From positions 62,001 to 126,000 of the forward strand of contig JAHHGX010000064.1 in NCBI GenBank assembly GCA_019359675.1: a stretch of 64,000 bases of DNA, written 5' to 3'. Each line of letters begins with the position of its first letter. Positions within the stretch are counted from its first letter, which is position 1. Made by a program: the position numbers and the translations under genes. The stretch is from Calothrix sp. FI2-JRJ7 (GTDB lineage: Bacteria > Cyanobacteriota > Cyanobacteriia > Cyanobacteriales > Nostocaceae). Of the stretch, positions 43,145 through 50,884 are shown one piece after another. Under the pieces are notes generated by a model, which saw only the letters and a program-made list of their open reading frames with translations, made no database searches and was not told the DNA's origin.

Positions 43145-43180
43145 GATTTCCAATTTCTTAAAGAAATTGGGAATCTTTTT
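43145..43180 (+). terminator. Probable intrinsic terminator of hsp20
   Basis: The arms AGATTTCCAATTTC and GAAATTGGGAATCT around TTAAA are followed by TTTTTG. It is almost the same repeat as the one between devB and devC at 3543-3573. Confidence 0.7.
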
Positions 43181-43208
43181 GTTTAAATATTTTGGTATAG
43201 TAATTTAA

Positions 43209-43315
43209 ATCTCCCCAACCCCCTTAATAAGGGGGGGGCTAGGATTTGTTGACGTATCAAAAAAATTATTCTTTCTTCTCTTGTTCCCCCCTTATTAAGG
43301 GGGGCTAGGGGGGAT
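43209..43315. repeat. Large inverted repeat with G/C-run arms
   Basis: The arms contain CCCCCTTAATAAGGGGGG (43217 on) and CCCCCCTTATTAAGGGGGG (43286 on), each itself palindromic, and together form a longer inverted repeat ending CTAGGGGGGATC. Similar elements are widespread in filamentous cyanobacteria. It lies directly upstream of the ABC ATPase gene and could affect its expression. Confidence 0.75.
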
Positions 43316-43326
43316 CAAAATCAGTT

Positions 43327-44244
43327 ATGCTTAAAATTAAAAATTTAAACAAATCATACGGTGCCAGAAAAGTCCTGAATAATTTAAATTTAAATATAAA
43401 CACAGGTCAAATATATGGACTACTCGGCGCCAACGGAGCAGGCAAAACAACTACTATAAATATTATTTGTAATCTTATCCAAGCTGACAGCGGTTATATT
43501 TCAATTCATAATCAACCGATTACAGATGATACAAAAGCATTAATTGGCATTGCCCCCCAAGAAAATTTACTGTATAAAACTTTGTCATGTGAGGAAAATC
43601 TGACATTTTTTGCACAAATATACGGTTTACGTGCAAGAACATGTCGTGAGCAAGTACTCAAAACACTCGCTGACGTAAAGCTATTTGACCGGGCAAAAAG
43701 TCCAGTTGAAACTTTAAGTGGAGGAATGCAACGGCGCCTAAATATGGCAGTTGCTTTAGTACACCAACCAAAACTCGTAATTTTAGATGAACCAACCACC
43801 GGGTTAGACATCGAAGCACGTTACGAAATTTGGGAGCTTATCAAACAACTTAAAAATCAGGGTATCACAATTTTACTCACAACCCATTTACTCGACGAAG
43901 CCGAACGACTATGTGATAAAATAGGCATCCTTAAAAATGGTCAAATATTAGCAGAAGGCAATTTAGCGCAATTACGGCAGTATATACCCGCAGACGAAGT
44001 TGTAACTATAAAAACTCCAAACGAGGAAAAAGCGATTGCTTTAGCACAAGAATACGGTTTTACACCTCGACGTTACGGAAGCGATTTGACATTTTGGATA
44101 CCCGAAGCACTAGAACTAAAAGAAATTATCGCGCGTTTTGAAGGTGTTGATATTGATTCTATTTCTCGTCAACCTGTGCGCTTAGAGCATATCTACCTCG
44201 AAGTCACGCAGCAAGATAGCGTAAAATCCAACAATGTTAGATAG
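43327..44244 (+). CDS. ABC-2 type exporter ATP-binding protein
   Basis: 305 residues. Seen: Walker A GANGAGKTT (about 34-42), signature LSGGMQRRLNMAVAL, Walker B LVILDEPTTGLD and the switch His in TTHLLDEAERL, followed by a C-terminal domain of the DrrA/CcmA type (about 220-305). It is the likely partner of the permease at 41123-41896. A separate membrane-fusion protein is not seen. The ATG is preceded by the end of the G-rich repeat, with GGGGGATC as possible ribosome site. Confidence 0.93.
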   Translation: MLKIKNLNKSYGARKVLNNLNLNINTGQIYGLLGANGAGKTTTINIICNLIQADSGYISIHNQPITDDTKALIGIAPQENLLYKTLSCEENLTFFAQIYGLRARTCREQVLKTLADVKLFDRAKSPVETLSGGMQRRLNMAVALVHQPKLVILDEPTTGLDIEARYEIWELIKQLKNQGITILLTTHLLDEAERLCDKIGILKNGQILAEGNLAQLRQYIPADEVVTIKTPNEEKAIALAQEYGFTPRRYGSDLTFWIPEALELKEIIARFEGVDIDSISRQPVRLEHIYLEVTQQDSVKSNNVR

Positions 44245-44297
44245 AAACTGCGTTTCATAAAAAATCGGTTTCTAACACCTAAAACAGAGGAACCACG

Positions 44298-44648
44298 ATG
44301 AGTTGGACTAAAGTTCTGGCACAAGACGAACTATCTGGTGATGCACGAAAAGTAGTTAAAGTCGAAAAGCGCTCGATTTTATTACTCAATCACAATAACC
44401 AAATTTACGCCATTGAAAATTCTTGTCCGCACTTAAACCTGCCACTGAAAAACGGCAAAATAACCGAAGACGGGTCTATTGTATGCCCATTTCACCGTAG
44501 TGCGTTTGATTTAACTACAGGTCAACCCTCAAAATGGATTCCTTTTCCACCTGGTATAGGCAAACTAATGGGGATGATTTCTACTGAAAAAGGAATTGCT
44601 GTCTTTCCGACTCGCATTGAAGAAGGAAGCATTTGGGTAGACGTTTAG
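44298..44648 (+). CDS. Rieske [2Fe-2S] ferredoxin-like protein
   Basis: 116 residues. Seen: the two cluster motifs, CPHLNLPLKNG and CPFHRSAFDLTTG, giving the Cys-x-His...Cys-x2-His ligand set. It has no membrane anchor, so it is a soluble Rieske protein (nitrite reductase small-subunit/ferredoxin type) rather than the cytochrome b6f subunit. AGAGGAAC precedes the ATG. Redox partner unknown. It lies 53 bases after the ABC ATPase gene and is followed by a strong hairpin. Confidence 0.9.
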   Translation: MSWTKVLAQDELSGDARKVVKVEKRSILLLNHNNQIYAIENSCPHLNLPLKNGKITEDGSIVCPFHRSAFDLTTGQPSKWIPFPPGIGKLMGMISTEKGIAVFPTRIEEGSIWVDV

Positions 44649-44653
44649 CCAAA

Positions 44654-44687
44654 GAAACTGGGTTTCCCTAAAAAGAAACCCGGTTTT
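44654..44687 (+). terminator. Terminator-like AGAAACC element after the Rieske gene
   Basis: The stem AAACTGGGTTTC/GAAACCCGGTTT with a short A-rich loop is followed by TTTTTG-like sequence, 6 bases after the stop codon. It belongs to the same dispersed AGAAACC...GGTTTCT family. Confidence 0.65.
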
Positions 44688-44893
44688 TGAACATGCATAA
44701 CTTCCAAAATAAAACCGTATCAGATATTAGAACTCAAATATTTAAACCGTATATCTTGACACTTCGCTTTTTATGGATAATCTTTATTGTATCTTCATGA
44801 AATCTTTATTGTATTTTCGGGAAATATCTATAGGGAGCATGAAGATAACAATTAGAGATTTTGATTAAATGAAGTACAATCCGGAGCAAAAAC

Positions 44894-45055
44894 GTGAAAA
44901 GCAGCCAAAATAGCGCAAATACGCGCCCCACTAAATCTGACAAAAAACGCCAATCATCGACTTACGTAGATATTGGTACACCGAAAGTGCCACTTAAAAA
45001 GCAGTCCTCTAAGGAAAGCCAAGAATCACTGAGTGATTGGGCACACGCAAGCTAG
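44894..45055 (+). CDS. Short basic/serine-rich hypothetical protein
   Basis: 53 residues from a GTG start with GGAG 8 bases upstream: it begins VKSSQNSANTRPTKSDKKR, contains STYVDIGTPKVPLKKQSS and ends SLSDWAHAS. The composition (K, S, Q, T) suggests a disordered, possibly nucleic-acid-binding peptide. I do not recognise a family; the codon-like structure and ribosome site make it plausible. A longer AT-rich upstream region (44700-44893) could hold its promoter. Confidence 0.45.
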   Translation: MKSSQNSANTRPTKSDKKRQSSTYVDIGTPKVPLKKQSSKESQESLSDWAHAS

Positions 45056-45198
45056 ACATTAAAATTAAGCGTTCAATAATCTTCAATGTCCGGGAACAAT
45101 CGATTTTGAGGCGCCGTCATCGGTTGTATGAGTAGGACTCCAAGTTTTAGGTAGTGTTTACTCAAGCTATACTTCTCCTTTATGATTACCAACTATTC

Positions 45199-45232
45199 AA
45201 CCCCTCACGCTTTATGAACTGCGTGGGGGGTT
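45199..45232 (+). terminator. Hairpin just upstream of the Ap4A-phosphorylase gene
   Basis: The arms AACCCCTCACGC and GCGTGGGGGGTT pair with one mismatch around TTTATGAACT. It ends 19 bases before the next start codon, so it is either the terminator of upstream transcription or a leader hairpin of the following gene. Confidence 0.55.
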
Positions 45233-45251
45233 ACTTATATATATTGGGAAT

Positions 45252-46130
45252 ATGAGGGAGCAGAGTATGCATAGATTATGGGACTGTGTGAAAGCGACGA
45301 CAGAACGCGCGCTGTCGTGTGGTGCTTTACTATCAATACAGACAAATTACGAGTTTGTCGAGCAAGATGGTGTAGTATTCATGGTGCGGATATTATCAAA
45401 TCTGGTGCGAAAGGATGAAGCCAAGAAGAAAGAAAAGCAAATAACTCAAAATGCAATTGACTTTAATCCTTTCCTTCCTTACGACCAAGATTTATGGGTT
45501 GCTGACATTTCAGATACCCACGTTTGTATTTTGAACAAATTTAATGTTGTTGATTACCACTTACTTATTATTACTCGCGCATTTGAGGCACAAGAATCTT
45601 TACTAACAGAACGAGACTTTGCGGCAATGTGGTCTTGCATGGCTGATTTCGATGGATTAGCGTTTTATAATGGCGGTCAAATTGCCGGCGCCAGTCAAAA
45701 GCATAAACATTTACAACTAGTTCCTTTACCATTGGTGCCTATTGGAACAAAATTACCAATTGAACCTTTACTTTCATCAGCTTCATTTCAAGGTTCTGTA
45801 GGTACAATACCCGGACTTCCATTCGTACACGCATTGACACGCTTAAATCCTGATTGGGTAAAATCTCCAATCTCTGCTGGTGTCGCTACTTTAAAACAGT
45901 ACCATGACTCACTCGCAGCAGTAGGGTTACAAGATGGCGGCGCCTATAACTTGCTTGCAACACGAGAGTGGATGCTCATCATACCGCGACAACACGAATG
46001 TTTCGAGTCCATATCAGTAAATTCACTAGGTTTTGCAGGCGCCTTACTCGTGCGAAACTCCGAGCAACTCCAACGTCTTAAGGATTATGGACCAATGAAT
46101 ATCCTTAAAAGCGTAGCCATACCTCTCTGA
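45252..46130 (+). CDS. ATP adenylyltransferase / Ap4A phosphorylase-like protein
   Basis: 292 residues of the GalT/APA1-2 HIT-superfamily branch. Seen: NPFLPYDQDLWVADISDTHV in the N-terminal core, the nucleotide-binding QKHKHLQLVPLPL with the H-x-H-x-Q active site, and a C-terminal YNLLATREWMLIIPRQHE. Such enzymes split diadenosine tetraphosphate with phosphate to ADP and ATP. In cyanobacteria they may also act in sulfur or nucleotide recycling. The first Met may be at codon 1 or 5 (MREQSMHRLW). It is separated from its neighbours and probably monocistronic. Confidence 0.88.
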   Translation: MREQSMHRLWDCVKATTERALSCGALLSIQTNYEFVEQDGVVFMVRILSNLVRKDEAKKKEKQITQNAIDFNPFLPYDQDLWVADISDTHVCILNKFNVVDYHLLIITRAFEAQESLLTERDFAAMWSCMADFDGLAFYNGGQIAGASQKHKHLQLVPLPLVPIGTKLPIEPLLSSASFQGSVGTIPGLPFVHALTRLNPDWVKSPISAGVATLKQYHDSLAAVGLQDGGAYNLLATREWMLIIPRQHECFESISVNSLGFAGALLVRNSEQLQRLKDYGPMNILKSVAIPL

Positions 46131-46262
46131 GAGTTAATTCAAATACTTTGCATTGGTACCCAAGATTAGAGTAAAGTTAAAAAGTGTAACAAAGTATCAG
46201 TTTTACTTTAAGCTTTGAAACAAGCTTTTAACACTTAACGTTGAAATTCTTATAAAAAGTCC

Positions 46263-47072
46263 ATGCAAAAAAGTTTTTGGCGGCGCCTAGGGGCGTTTGT
46301 AGGGTTATTATTCTTAGCTGGTTCCATTTGGGTAATGCATCCTGCCGATGCCTTAGCTTATGACAACCCAGAACTATTACCAAAAACAGCAACCCCAGTT
46401 GTAGACCTAGCCAAAACTCTGACTGATGTCCAAGAAGAGAATTTGGTTAAAGAACTTAATAGTTTTCAAGAAGAAACAGGCTGGAAACTACGAGTATTAA
46501 CGCAGTTCGACCGTACACCTGGTCGGGCAGTTATCAACTTTTGGGGTCTAGATGATAAAAGCATTTTGCTTGTATCAGATGCTCGTGGTGGTAACATTCT
46601 CAGCTTTAGTGTTGGTGATGCTGTGTATGAATTATTACCTCGTACATTTTGGATAGAACTGCAAACCAGGTTTGGGAACTTGTATTACGTCCGTGAGAAT
46701 GGTGAAGACAAAGCAATACTCGACACATTAACGACTGTAGAAGGTTGTTTACGTAAAGGTGGTTGTGGCGTAGTACCAGGATTACCGCGTGAACAGTGGA
46801 TTTTAACCTTAATTACATCGGTCATTGGAGGTGTGATTTGCGGTTTTGCAGCACAACCACGTCGTGAAGGTCAAGTGTTTGCATGGCAGTGGGCATTAAT
46901 TTTTTCACCTTTATGGGGAATTTTATTTCTTGCCTTCGGTATCGGCCCCGTCGTCACTCGTACAACCGAATGGCTACCTTTATTTCGCAACGTAGCAGGT
47001 TTCCTAATGGGTGTTATAGTAGCTTACCTCTCACCAGTATTTGGGCGCCCGTCACCAAACGCCGAATCTTAA
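46263..47072 (+). CDS. TPM-domain membrane protein, Psb32-like
   Basis: 269 residues. Seen: a signal/anchor (about 8-30), then a TPM domain with TPVVDLAKTLTDVQEENLV, GWKLRVLTQFDRTPGRAV and VSDARGGNILSFSVGDAVYEL, a CLRKGGCG pair of cysteines, and two C-terminal membrane segments (about 183-200 and 207-255). I recognise the close resemblance to the cyanobacterial Psb32 protein linked to photosystem II repair. The TPM domain would lie in the lumen or periplasm. Assignment as Psb32 rests on recall of the sequence pattern. Confidence 0.8.
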   Translation: MQKSFWRRLGAFVGLLFLAGSIWVMHPADALAYDNPELLPKTATPVVDLAKTLTDVQEENLVKELNSFQEETGWKLRVLTQFDRTPGRAVINFWGLDDKSILLVSDARGGNILSFSVGDAVYELLPRTFWIELQTRFGNLYYVRENGEDKAILDTLTTVEGCLRKGGCGVVPGLPREQWILTLITSVIGGVICGFAAQPRREGQVFAWQWALIFSPLWGILFLAFGIGPVVTRTTEWLPLFRNVAGFLMGVIVAYLSPVFGRPSPNAES

Positions 47073-47107
47073 AAAAGTTATGAGTTAAGAGTTAGGAGGC
47101 GCGGAGT

Positions 47108-47150
47108 ATAACTCATAATTCATAACTCATAACTCATAACTCATAACTAA
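47108..47150. repeat. Heptanucleotide tandem repeat (ATAACTC)
   Basis: About five copies of ATAACTC, with one imperfect copy (ATAATTC), lie between the Psb32-like gene and precorrin-8X methylmutase. Short tandemly repeated heptamers (STRR) of this type are a known feature of heterocystous cyanobacteria; here the unit is also mirrored just upstream by GTTATGAGTTAAGAGTTAGG. Confidence 0.85.
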
Positions 47151-47191
47151 TTTACTGTAAGCTTATTGCTGTTGTGCGTTGCAGAACTCGA

Positions 47192-47812
47192 ATGGAATGG
47201 CATATAACTGATGCTCAAAGCTTGGCAATAATTGATAGTGAAATTGGCGACCATGTTTTTTCACCCGCAGAATACGAAATCGTAAGGCGTGTTATTTATG
47301 CCACATGTGATTTTGAATATAAATCATTGCTAAATTTTTCAGAGCGTGCTTTACAATCAGCAGCAGCAGCTTTAGCCGCTCGCACTACTATAATTGTCGA
47401 TGTACCGATGGTACAGGTAGGTATAGCAAATGACATACAAAATACTTTTGCAAATCCAGTATTTTGCAGTTTTGAAACTGTAAATGAATTTCAAAACAAA
47501 AAAACTCGCGCTGCATCAGGTACAGAAGTACTTGCAAAACGATATCCAGAAGGAATTTTTATAGTTGGTCAAGCTCAAACTGCACTTTCCACACTTGTGG
47601 AATTAATAGAAGCAGAAGAAATTAAACCAGCTTTAATAATTGCAACTCCTCCAGGATTTATAGATGTAGATATGGTAAAAGAGGGTTTACGTGAATCACT
47701 TGTCCCAAATATCATGATTGAAGGTCGTAAAGGAAACGCAGTAGTTGCCGCAGCAATCGTTGATGGTTTGGTAGATTTAGCTTGGCAAGCTTATGGGTCA
47801 GATGGAAAATAA
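47192..47812 (+). CDS. cobH: Precorrin-8X methylmutase (CobH/CbiC)
   Basis: About 206 residues from the ATG at 47192 (MEWHITDAQSLAIIDSEIG); an upstream GTG at 47174 is in frame but less likely. Seen: VRRVIYATCDFEYKSLLNFS and the catalytic-pocket region, ERALQSAAAALAARTTIIVD with VPMVQVGI, and PALIIATPPGFIDV. It moves a methyl group from C11 to C12 in corrin-ring synthesis (vitamin B12 pathway). The other cobalamin genes are not in this window. Convergent with the following gene. Confidence 0.92.
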   Translation: MEWHITDAQSLAIIDSEIGDHVFSPAEYEIVRRVIYATCDFEYKSLLNFSERALQSAAAALAARTTIIVDVPMVQVGIANDIQNTFANPVFCSFETVNEFQNKKTRAASGTEVLAKRYPEGIFIVGQAQTALSTLVELIEAEEIKPALIIATPPGFIDVDMVKEGLRESLVPNIMIEGRKGNAVVAAAIVDGLVDLAWQAYGSDGK

Positions 47813-47820
47813 TAAATCCC

Positions 47821-47886
47821 AGAAACCCGGTTTCTTCTCGATATCCTGCAATAAAAATGAGGATTTTGGACAGAAACCGGGTTTCT
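47821..47886. terminator. Inverted pair of AGAAACC elements between convergent genes
   Basis: AGAAACCCGGTTTCT (47821-47835) and its reverse complement AGAAACCGGGTTTCT (47872-47886) flank a spacer of 36 bases. The pair lies between the stop codons of two convergent genes, so a bidirectional terminator is likely (inference). Confidence 0.65.
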
Positions 47887-47896
47887 TTGATGAGTT

Positions 47897-48634
47897 TTAA
47901 TAATCTTCTTCTGTATCCCAATCATCGCGTCTTCTGCGTCTCGTATCTTCTTGTGGACGACGACGGCGCCTTGGTCTATCATACTCGTCATCATCATCGC
48001 GTAAGCGCTTTCCAACTTCTGTAAAAAACTCTCTTCGTAAATAAGGGTAATCACTTATCCAGATATTGCGATTAGGAATATATATATCAGTAATTTCTTC
48101 AATACGGCTGAGGTCAGCACGATTTGACAACACAAGCATTTCAGCAATTTGACCACGTGTCACAGCTTTATATGCAACTTGTAATGGTGCTTGATACTCA
48201 GCAGTAAACCCTGTTTCATCACCAACTTCTAAATTGATGCGCTTTTCGCGATTTTCGACAATTACCAACTCACCCTTCCCATTAACAGTTTCTTGCTTAC
48301 CGACTAACTCTTCAGTAATCCAAATATCCACGACTCGACCGCGAAAAAAGCCACAATACTTATAACGTCGGCATTTACTATTTCGGACGCTAGCTTGAAA
48401 CACAGGTCCCCACAACCAATAAAAAGCGCTAACTAGTCCAAGCACGAATACAAGTAGCCCAAAATTAAGTCCCAGAACAAACCTTAAAAGTAAAACAACA
48501 GCAGCAGCAACTACAGAAATTAATAATCTTTGTAAAAGTTTAGAAAAATTACCCCAATAATATTTGTACTGAGGTCCAGTCCCTATCAAAGGAATAAGTT
48601 GGTCAAATTTTTCGCGTGTCAGTGGAATAAGCAT
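47897..48634 (-). CDS. Conserved cyanobacterial membrane protein, function unknown
   Basis: 245 residues. Seen: an N-terminal region LTREKFDQLIPLIGTGPQYKY, two membrane segments (about 35-75), a soluble domain with VVDIWITEELVG and ITDIYIPNRNIWISDYPYL, and a C-terminal tail of Arg/Asp repeats (DRPRRRRRPQ, DTRRRRRDDWD). I recognise this type from other cyanobacteria, where it is sometimes labelled 'phosphate ABC transporter permease', but no transporter motif is visible. The charged tail is presumably disordered. Confidence 0.75.
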   Translation of the reverse strand: MLIPLTREKFDQLIPLIGTGPQYKYYWGNFSKLLQRLLISVVAAAVVLLLRFVLGLNFGLLVFVLGLVSAFYWLWGPVFQASVRNSKCRRYKYCGFFRGRVVDIWITEELVGKQETVNGKGELVIVENREKRINLEVGDETGFTAEYQAPLQVAYKAVTRGQIAEMLVLSNRADLSRIEEITDIYIPNRNIWISDYPYLRREFFTEVGKRLRDDDDEYDRPRRRRRPQEDTRRRRRDDWDTEEDY

Positions 48635-48647
48635 AATTTTTTACATG

Positions 48648-48672
48648 TAGAGACGTGACATGTCACGTCTCC
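48648..48672. repeat. Palindromic repeat, AGACGTGACA variant
   Basis: A perfect 20-bp palindrome AGACGTGACATGTCACGTCT (48651-48670), preceded by TGT, within GTAGAGACG...CGTCTCCCCC. Same family as the insert in ldpA. It lies between dapB and the gene downstream. Confidence 0.75.
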
Positions 48673-48679
48673 CCCTTGT

Positions 48680-49516
48680 CTACAATATTTTTTCTAATCC
48701 ATATACTAACGACTTTAACTGTTGAACCTTGCGAATAGCCAGTAAAACCCCTGGCATGTAACAAGCTCGGTCGGAAGTATCATGACGCAGTGTATAAATT
48801 TGCCCTGCTGCACCAAATATAACTTCTTGGTGTGCAATTAATCCAGGTAAACGAATACTGTGAATTCTTATCCCTTCTCCAGCATCACTACCCCTCGCAC
48901 CTTTCAGCTTTTCTTCTTCCTTGACAATCGCAGGGTTAAAAGATTTACCCATTTCCGCGAGCATTTGAGCAGTTTGAATAGCAGTACCGCTAGGAGCATC
49001 AGCCTTTTGGTTATGATGCAATTCAATAATTTCCACATGGTCAAAATACTGTGATGCTGTTACTGCTGCTTGCTGCAACAATACCATCCCAATCGAGAAG
49101 TTAGGGATAATTAAACAACCAGTGCTAGCTTTATCAGCAAAATCTGCTAAATCTTGTAGCTGTTGAGGACTTAAACCAGTAGTACCAACCACCGGACGAA
49201 TACCATAAGCAATAGCGCTACGAACATTATCATACACCCCCGAAGGATGAGTAAAATCTACTATCACCCCAGGAAGCATTTGCCGTTCACCTGCCACATA
49301 ACCCAACATCGGTTCTAACTGGTTAGTTATTGGCACCTCTAACGGTTCGCTCAAACCAGCTAATTCACCAATATCTTTACCTTGATGTTCTGGACTAGTG
49401 TCAATGGCGCCCATTATCGTCATATCAGATGCTTGGGACACAGCTTTAACAACCTCACGTCCCATTTTACCCGCAGCACCATTAATAATTACCGGAATTT
49501 TATTTTGATTAGCCAT
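48680..49516 (-). CDS. dapB: 4-hydroxy-tetrahydrodipicolinate reductase
   Basis: About 278 residues from the ATG at 49516 ([20 protein letters not shown]); the frame extends 11 codons further but MANQNK is the family's usual start. Seen: the NAD(P)H-binding [37 protein letters not shown], and the catalytic [18 protein letters not shown], with the proton-donor His pair and substrate-binding KADAPSGT. It performs the second step of the diaminopimelate/lysine branch, feeding peptidoglycan and lysine synthesis. Length normal. Confidence 0.95.
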   Translation of the reverse strand: MANQNKIPVIINGAAGKMGREVVKAVSQASDMTIMGAIDTSPEHQGKDIGELAGLSEPLEVPITNQLEPMLGYVAGERQMLPGVIVDFTHPSGVYDNVRSAIAYGIRPVVGTTGLSPQQLQDLADFADKASTGCLIIPNFSIGMVLLQQAAVTASQYFDHVEIIELHHNQKADAPSGTAIQTAQMLAEMGKSFNPAIVKEEEKLKGARGSDAGEGIRIHSIRLPGLIAHQEVIFGAAGQIYTLRHDTSDRACYMPGVLLAIRKVQQLKSLVYGLEKIL

Positions 49517-49826
49517 ACTCAAACAAATATTCTGCCAGCGTAATTTCAACCCAACACACGAATTTTAAGGGAATTTGAGGCGCCACGTAAAAACCAACGT
49601 TAGTTATTGTTGGGAACTTGGCAGATTTAAATGAAGTCAGTCGCTTAAAATAAAGCACTCTACATCACTCATACGTGAGCTTCACAAGGGCAAATACCAA
49701 ATGTCGAAAATTTAGTCAGTAATAACCATGACAATAGTCACATCTTTGTATAAAATGCACTGAGCAACAACCAAAAGATGTGAAATCATTAATGCGGTCT
49801 CTGTAGTTCAAAATAAAATTGAGTCA

Positions 49827-50201
49827 ATGAATAAGAAATTTGTCCTCACCTTACTTTCCAGTCCAGCATTGTTTGCCTCAGTTGCATCAATGCTGATGAC
49901 CACTCCTGCCCAAGCAAGCCAAGTACTTCACCAAGGGTCACTTGACTGTATTCAATCACCCCACACCAAACAACATGCATTTGTTTGTGAGCGGCGCCAA
50001 AAAGCAACAACAGCACCCGGACAACAAGTAGCCATAGCACAAAAACAACCAGAACTAATACCACAGGCGCCGAACAAAATTACCGAGCTAGCATTTACCG
50101 ACGAAGAAAGCGACACAGCCATCCAACTCTTTGGATGCGACTGTCCCGCTTGTCTTAACTCATTACGCCAACTGCGTAACATGACACAAATGGCTGTATA
50201 A
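49827..50201 (+). CDS. Secreted small protein with clustered cysteines
   Basis: 124 residues. Seen: a clear signal peptide (MNKKFVLTLLSSPALFASVA) with cleavage probably after AQA near residue 30, a polar middle, and a C-terminal FGCDCPACLNSLRQLRNM. Four or five cysteines, three in CDCPAC, could bind metal or form disulfides. I do not recognise a family. It is isolated, followed by two family A repeats, with one GGCGCC in each half. Confidence 0.7.
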   Translation: MNKKFVLTLLSSPALFASVASMLMTTPAQASQVLHQGSLDCIQSPHTKQHAFVCERRQKATTAPGQQVAIAQKQPELIPQAPNKITELAFTDEESDTAIQLFGCDCPACLNSLRQLRNMTQMAV

Positions 50202-50204
50202 AAA

Positions 50205-50268
50205 GTAGGGTGCGTGAAAGCCATTACAATCAAGCAACGTAAGCAAAATTAAACTGCTTTCACGCACC
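50205..50268. repeat. Family A palindromic repeat
   Basis: The ends GTAGGGTGCGTGAAAGCC and CTGCTTTCACGCACC pair as an imperfect hairpin. It is followed after 29 bases by a second copy. Confidence 0.75.
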
Positions 50269-50297
50269 ATCAATTTTAAGCACCATTCACCTGTATT

Positions 50298-50360
50298 GGT
50301 GCGTGACGCTACCAGATTATTATCTTCGTTGTAAATTGTTGTTAGCGTCACGCACCCTAC
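50298..50360. repeat. Family A palindromic repeat, second copy
   Basis: The ends GGTGCGTGACGCTACC and GTTAGCGTCACGCACCCTAC form a strong hairpin. It directly abuts the end of psaK (stop at 50361), so it may serve as that gene's terminator. It is in opposite orientation to the first copy with respect to the GTAGGG end. Confidence 0.75.
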
Positions 50361-50627
50361 TTAAATTCTTCCAAGGTTGTGTAAACCTAAAATTACACCA
50401 ATTCCCAGGATATGACCAAAGCTGGTTGTCGCTAAAATAGCAGGCAAGCCAAAACCACCAAAGAAATTAGACGCAGGCACAGCAGGTTCAGCATTCGGAT
50501 ACTTAATAGTCGATTTACCGAACGCAATAGCCAAGATATTACAAACAACCATTATCGCTCCAACGGTTGGACTCCACTCTAACGGCGCCGTTACTGCTGT
50601 AACAGCCAGTAAAGTTGATGTTAACAA
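50361..50627 (-). CDS. psaK: Photosystem I subunit PsaK
   Basis: 88 residues, the usual PsaK length. Seen: two membrane helices (about 20-38 and 60-85) with the conserved WSPTVGAIMVVCNILAIAFG, a loop with IKYPNAEPAVP, and FGLPAILATTSFGHILGIGV. PsaK lies at the edge of photosystem I and binds chlorophyll and carotenoid; some paralogues support state transitions. The frame starts at TTG (50627) with AAGGAG 9 bases upstream and no in-frame ATG before it, so the TTG is the likely start. Confidence 0.93.
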   Translation of the reverse strand: MLTSTLLAVTAVTAPLEWSPTVGAIMVVCNILAIAFGKSTIKYPNAEPAVPASNFFGGFGLPAILATTSFGHILGIGVILGLHNLGRI

Positions 50628-50884
50628 GCGATTTGCTCCTTGATTTAATTAAATGTTTTACTGGGTTGAAAATATTACTCCTAAAAATTTTTAGCAAAAA
50701 ACCTTTGCCTAGCGCTAACTTTCGTATCACTAATTCATATTTCGTTGTAATATTTCATCACATTTTTGTAAAAATTATTTATTTTTATTTACATTATCTC
50801 AATATGAAGTTTTGACAGTGAGGTAGCGCAGGCATCATTGAAGAGAATACAGTGTAAAAAAGAGCTATTTTGCACTAACCCACC

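Noticed and set aside
47101-47160. CRISPR array at the heptamer repeats
   Set aside because: Units of 7 bases with no spacers; no cas genes in the window.
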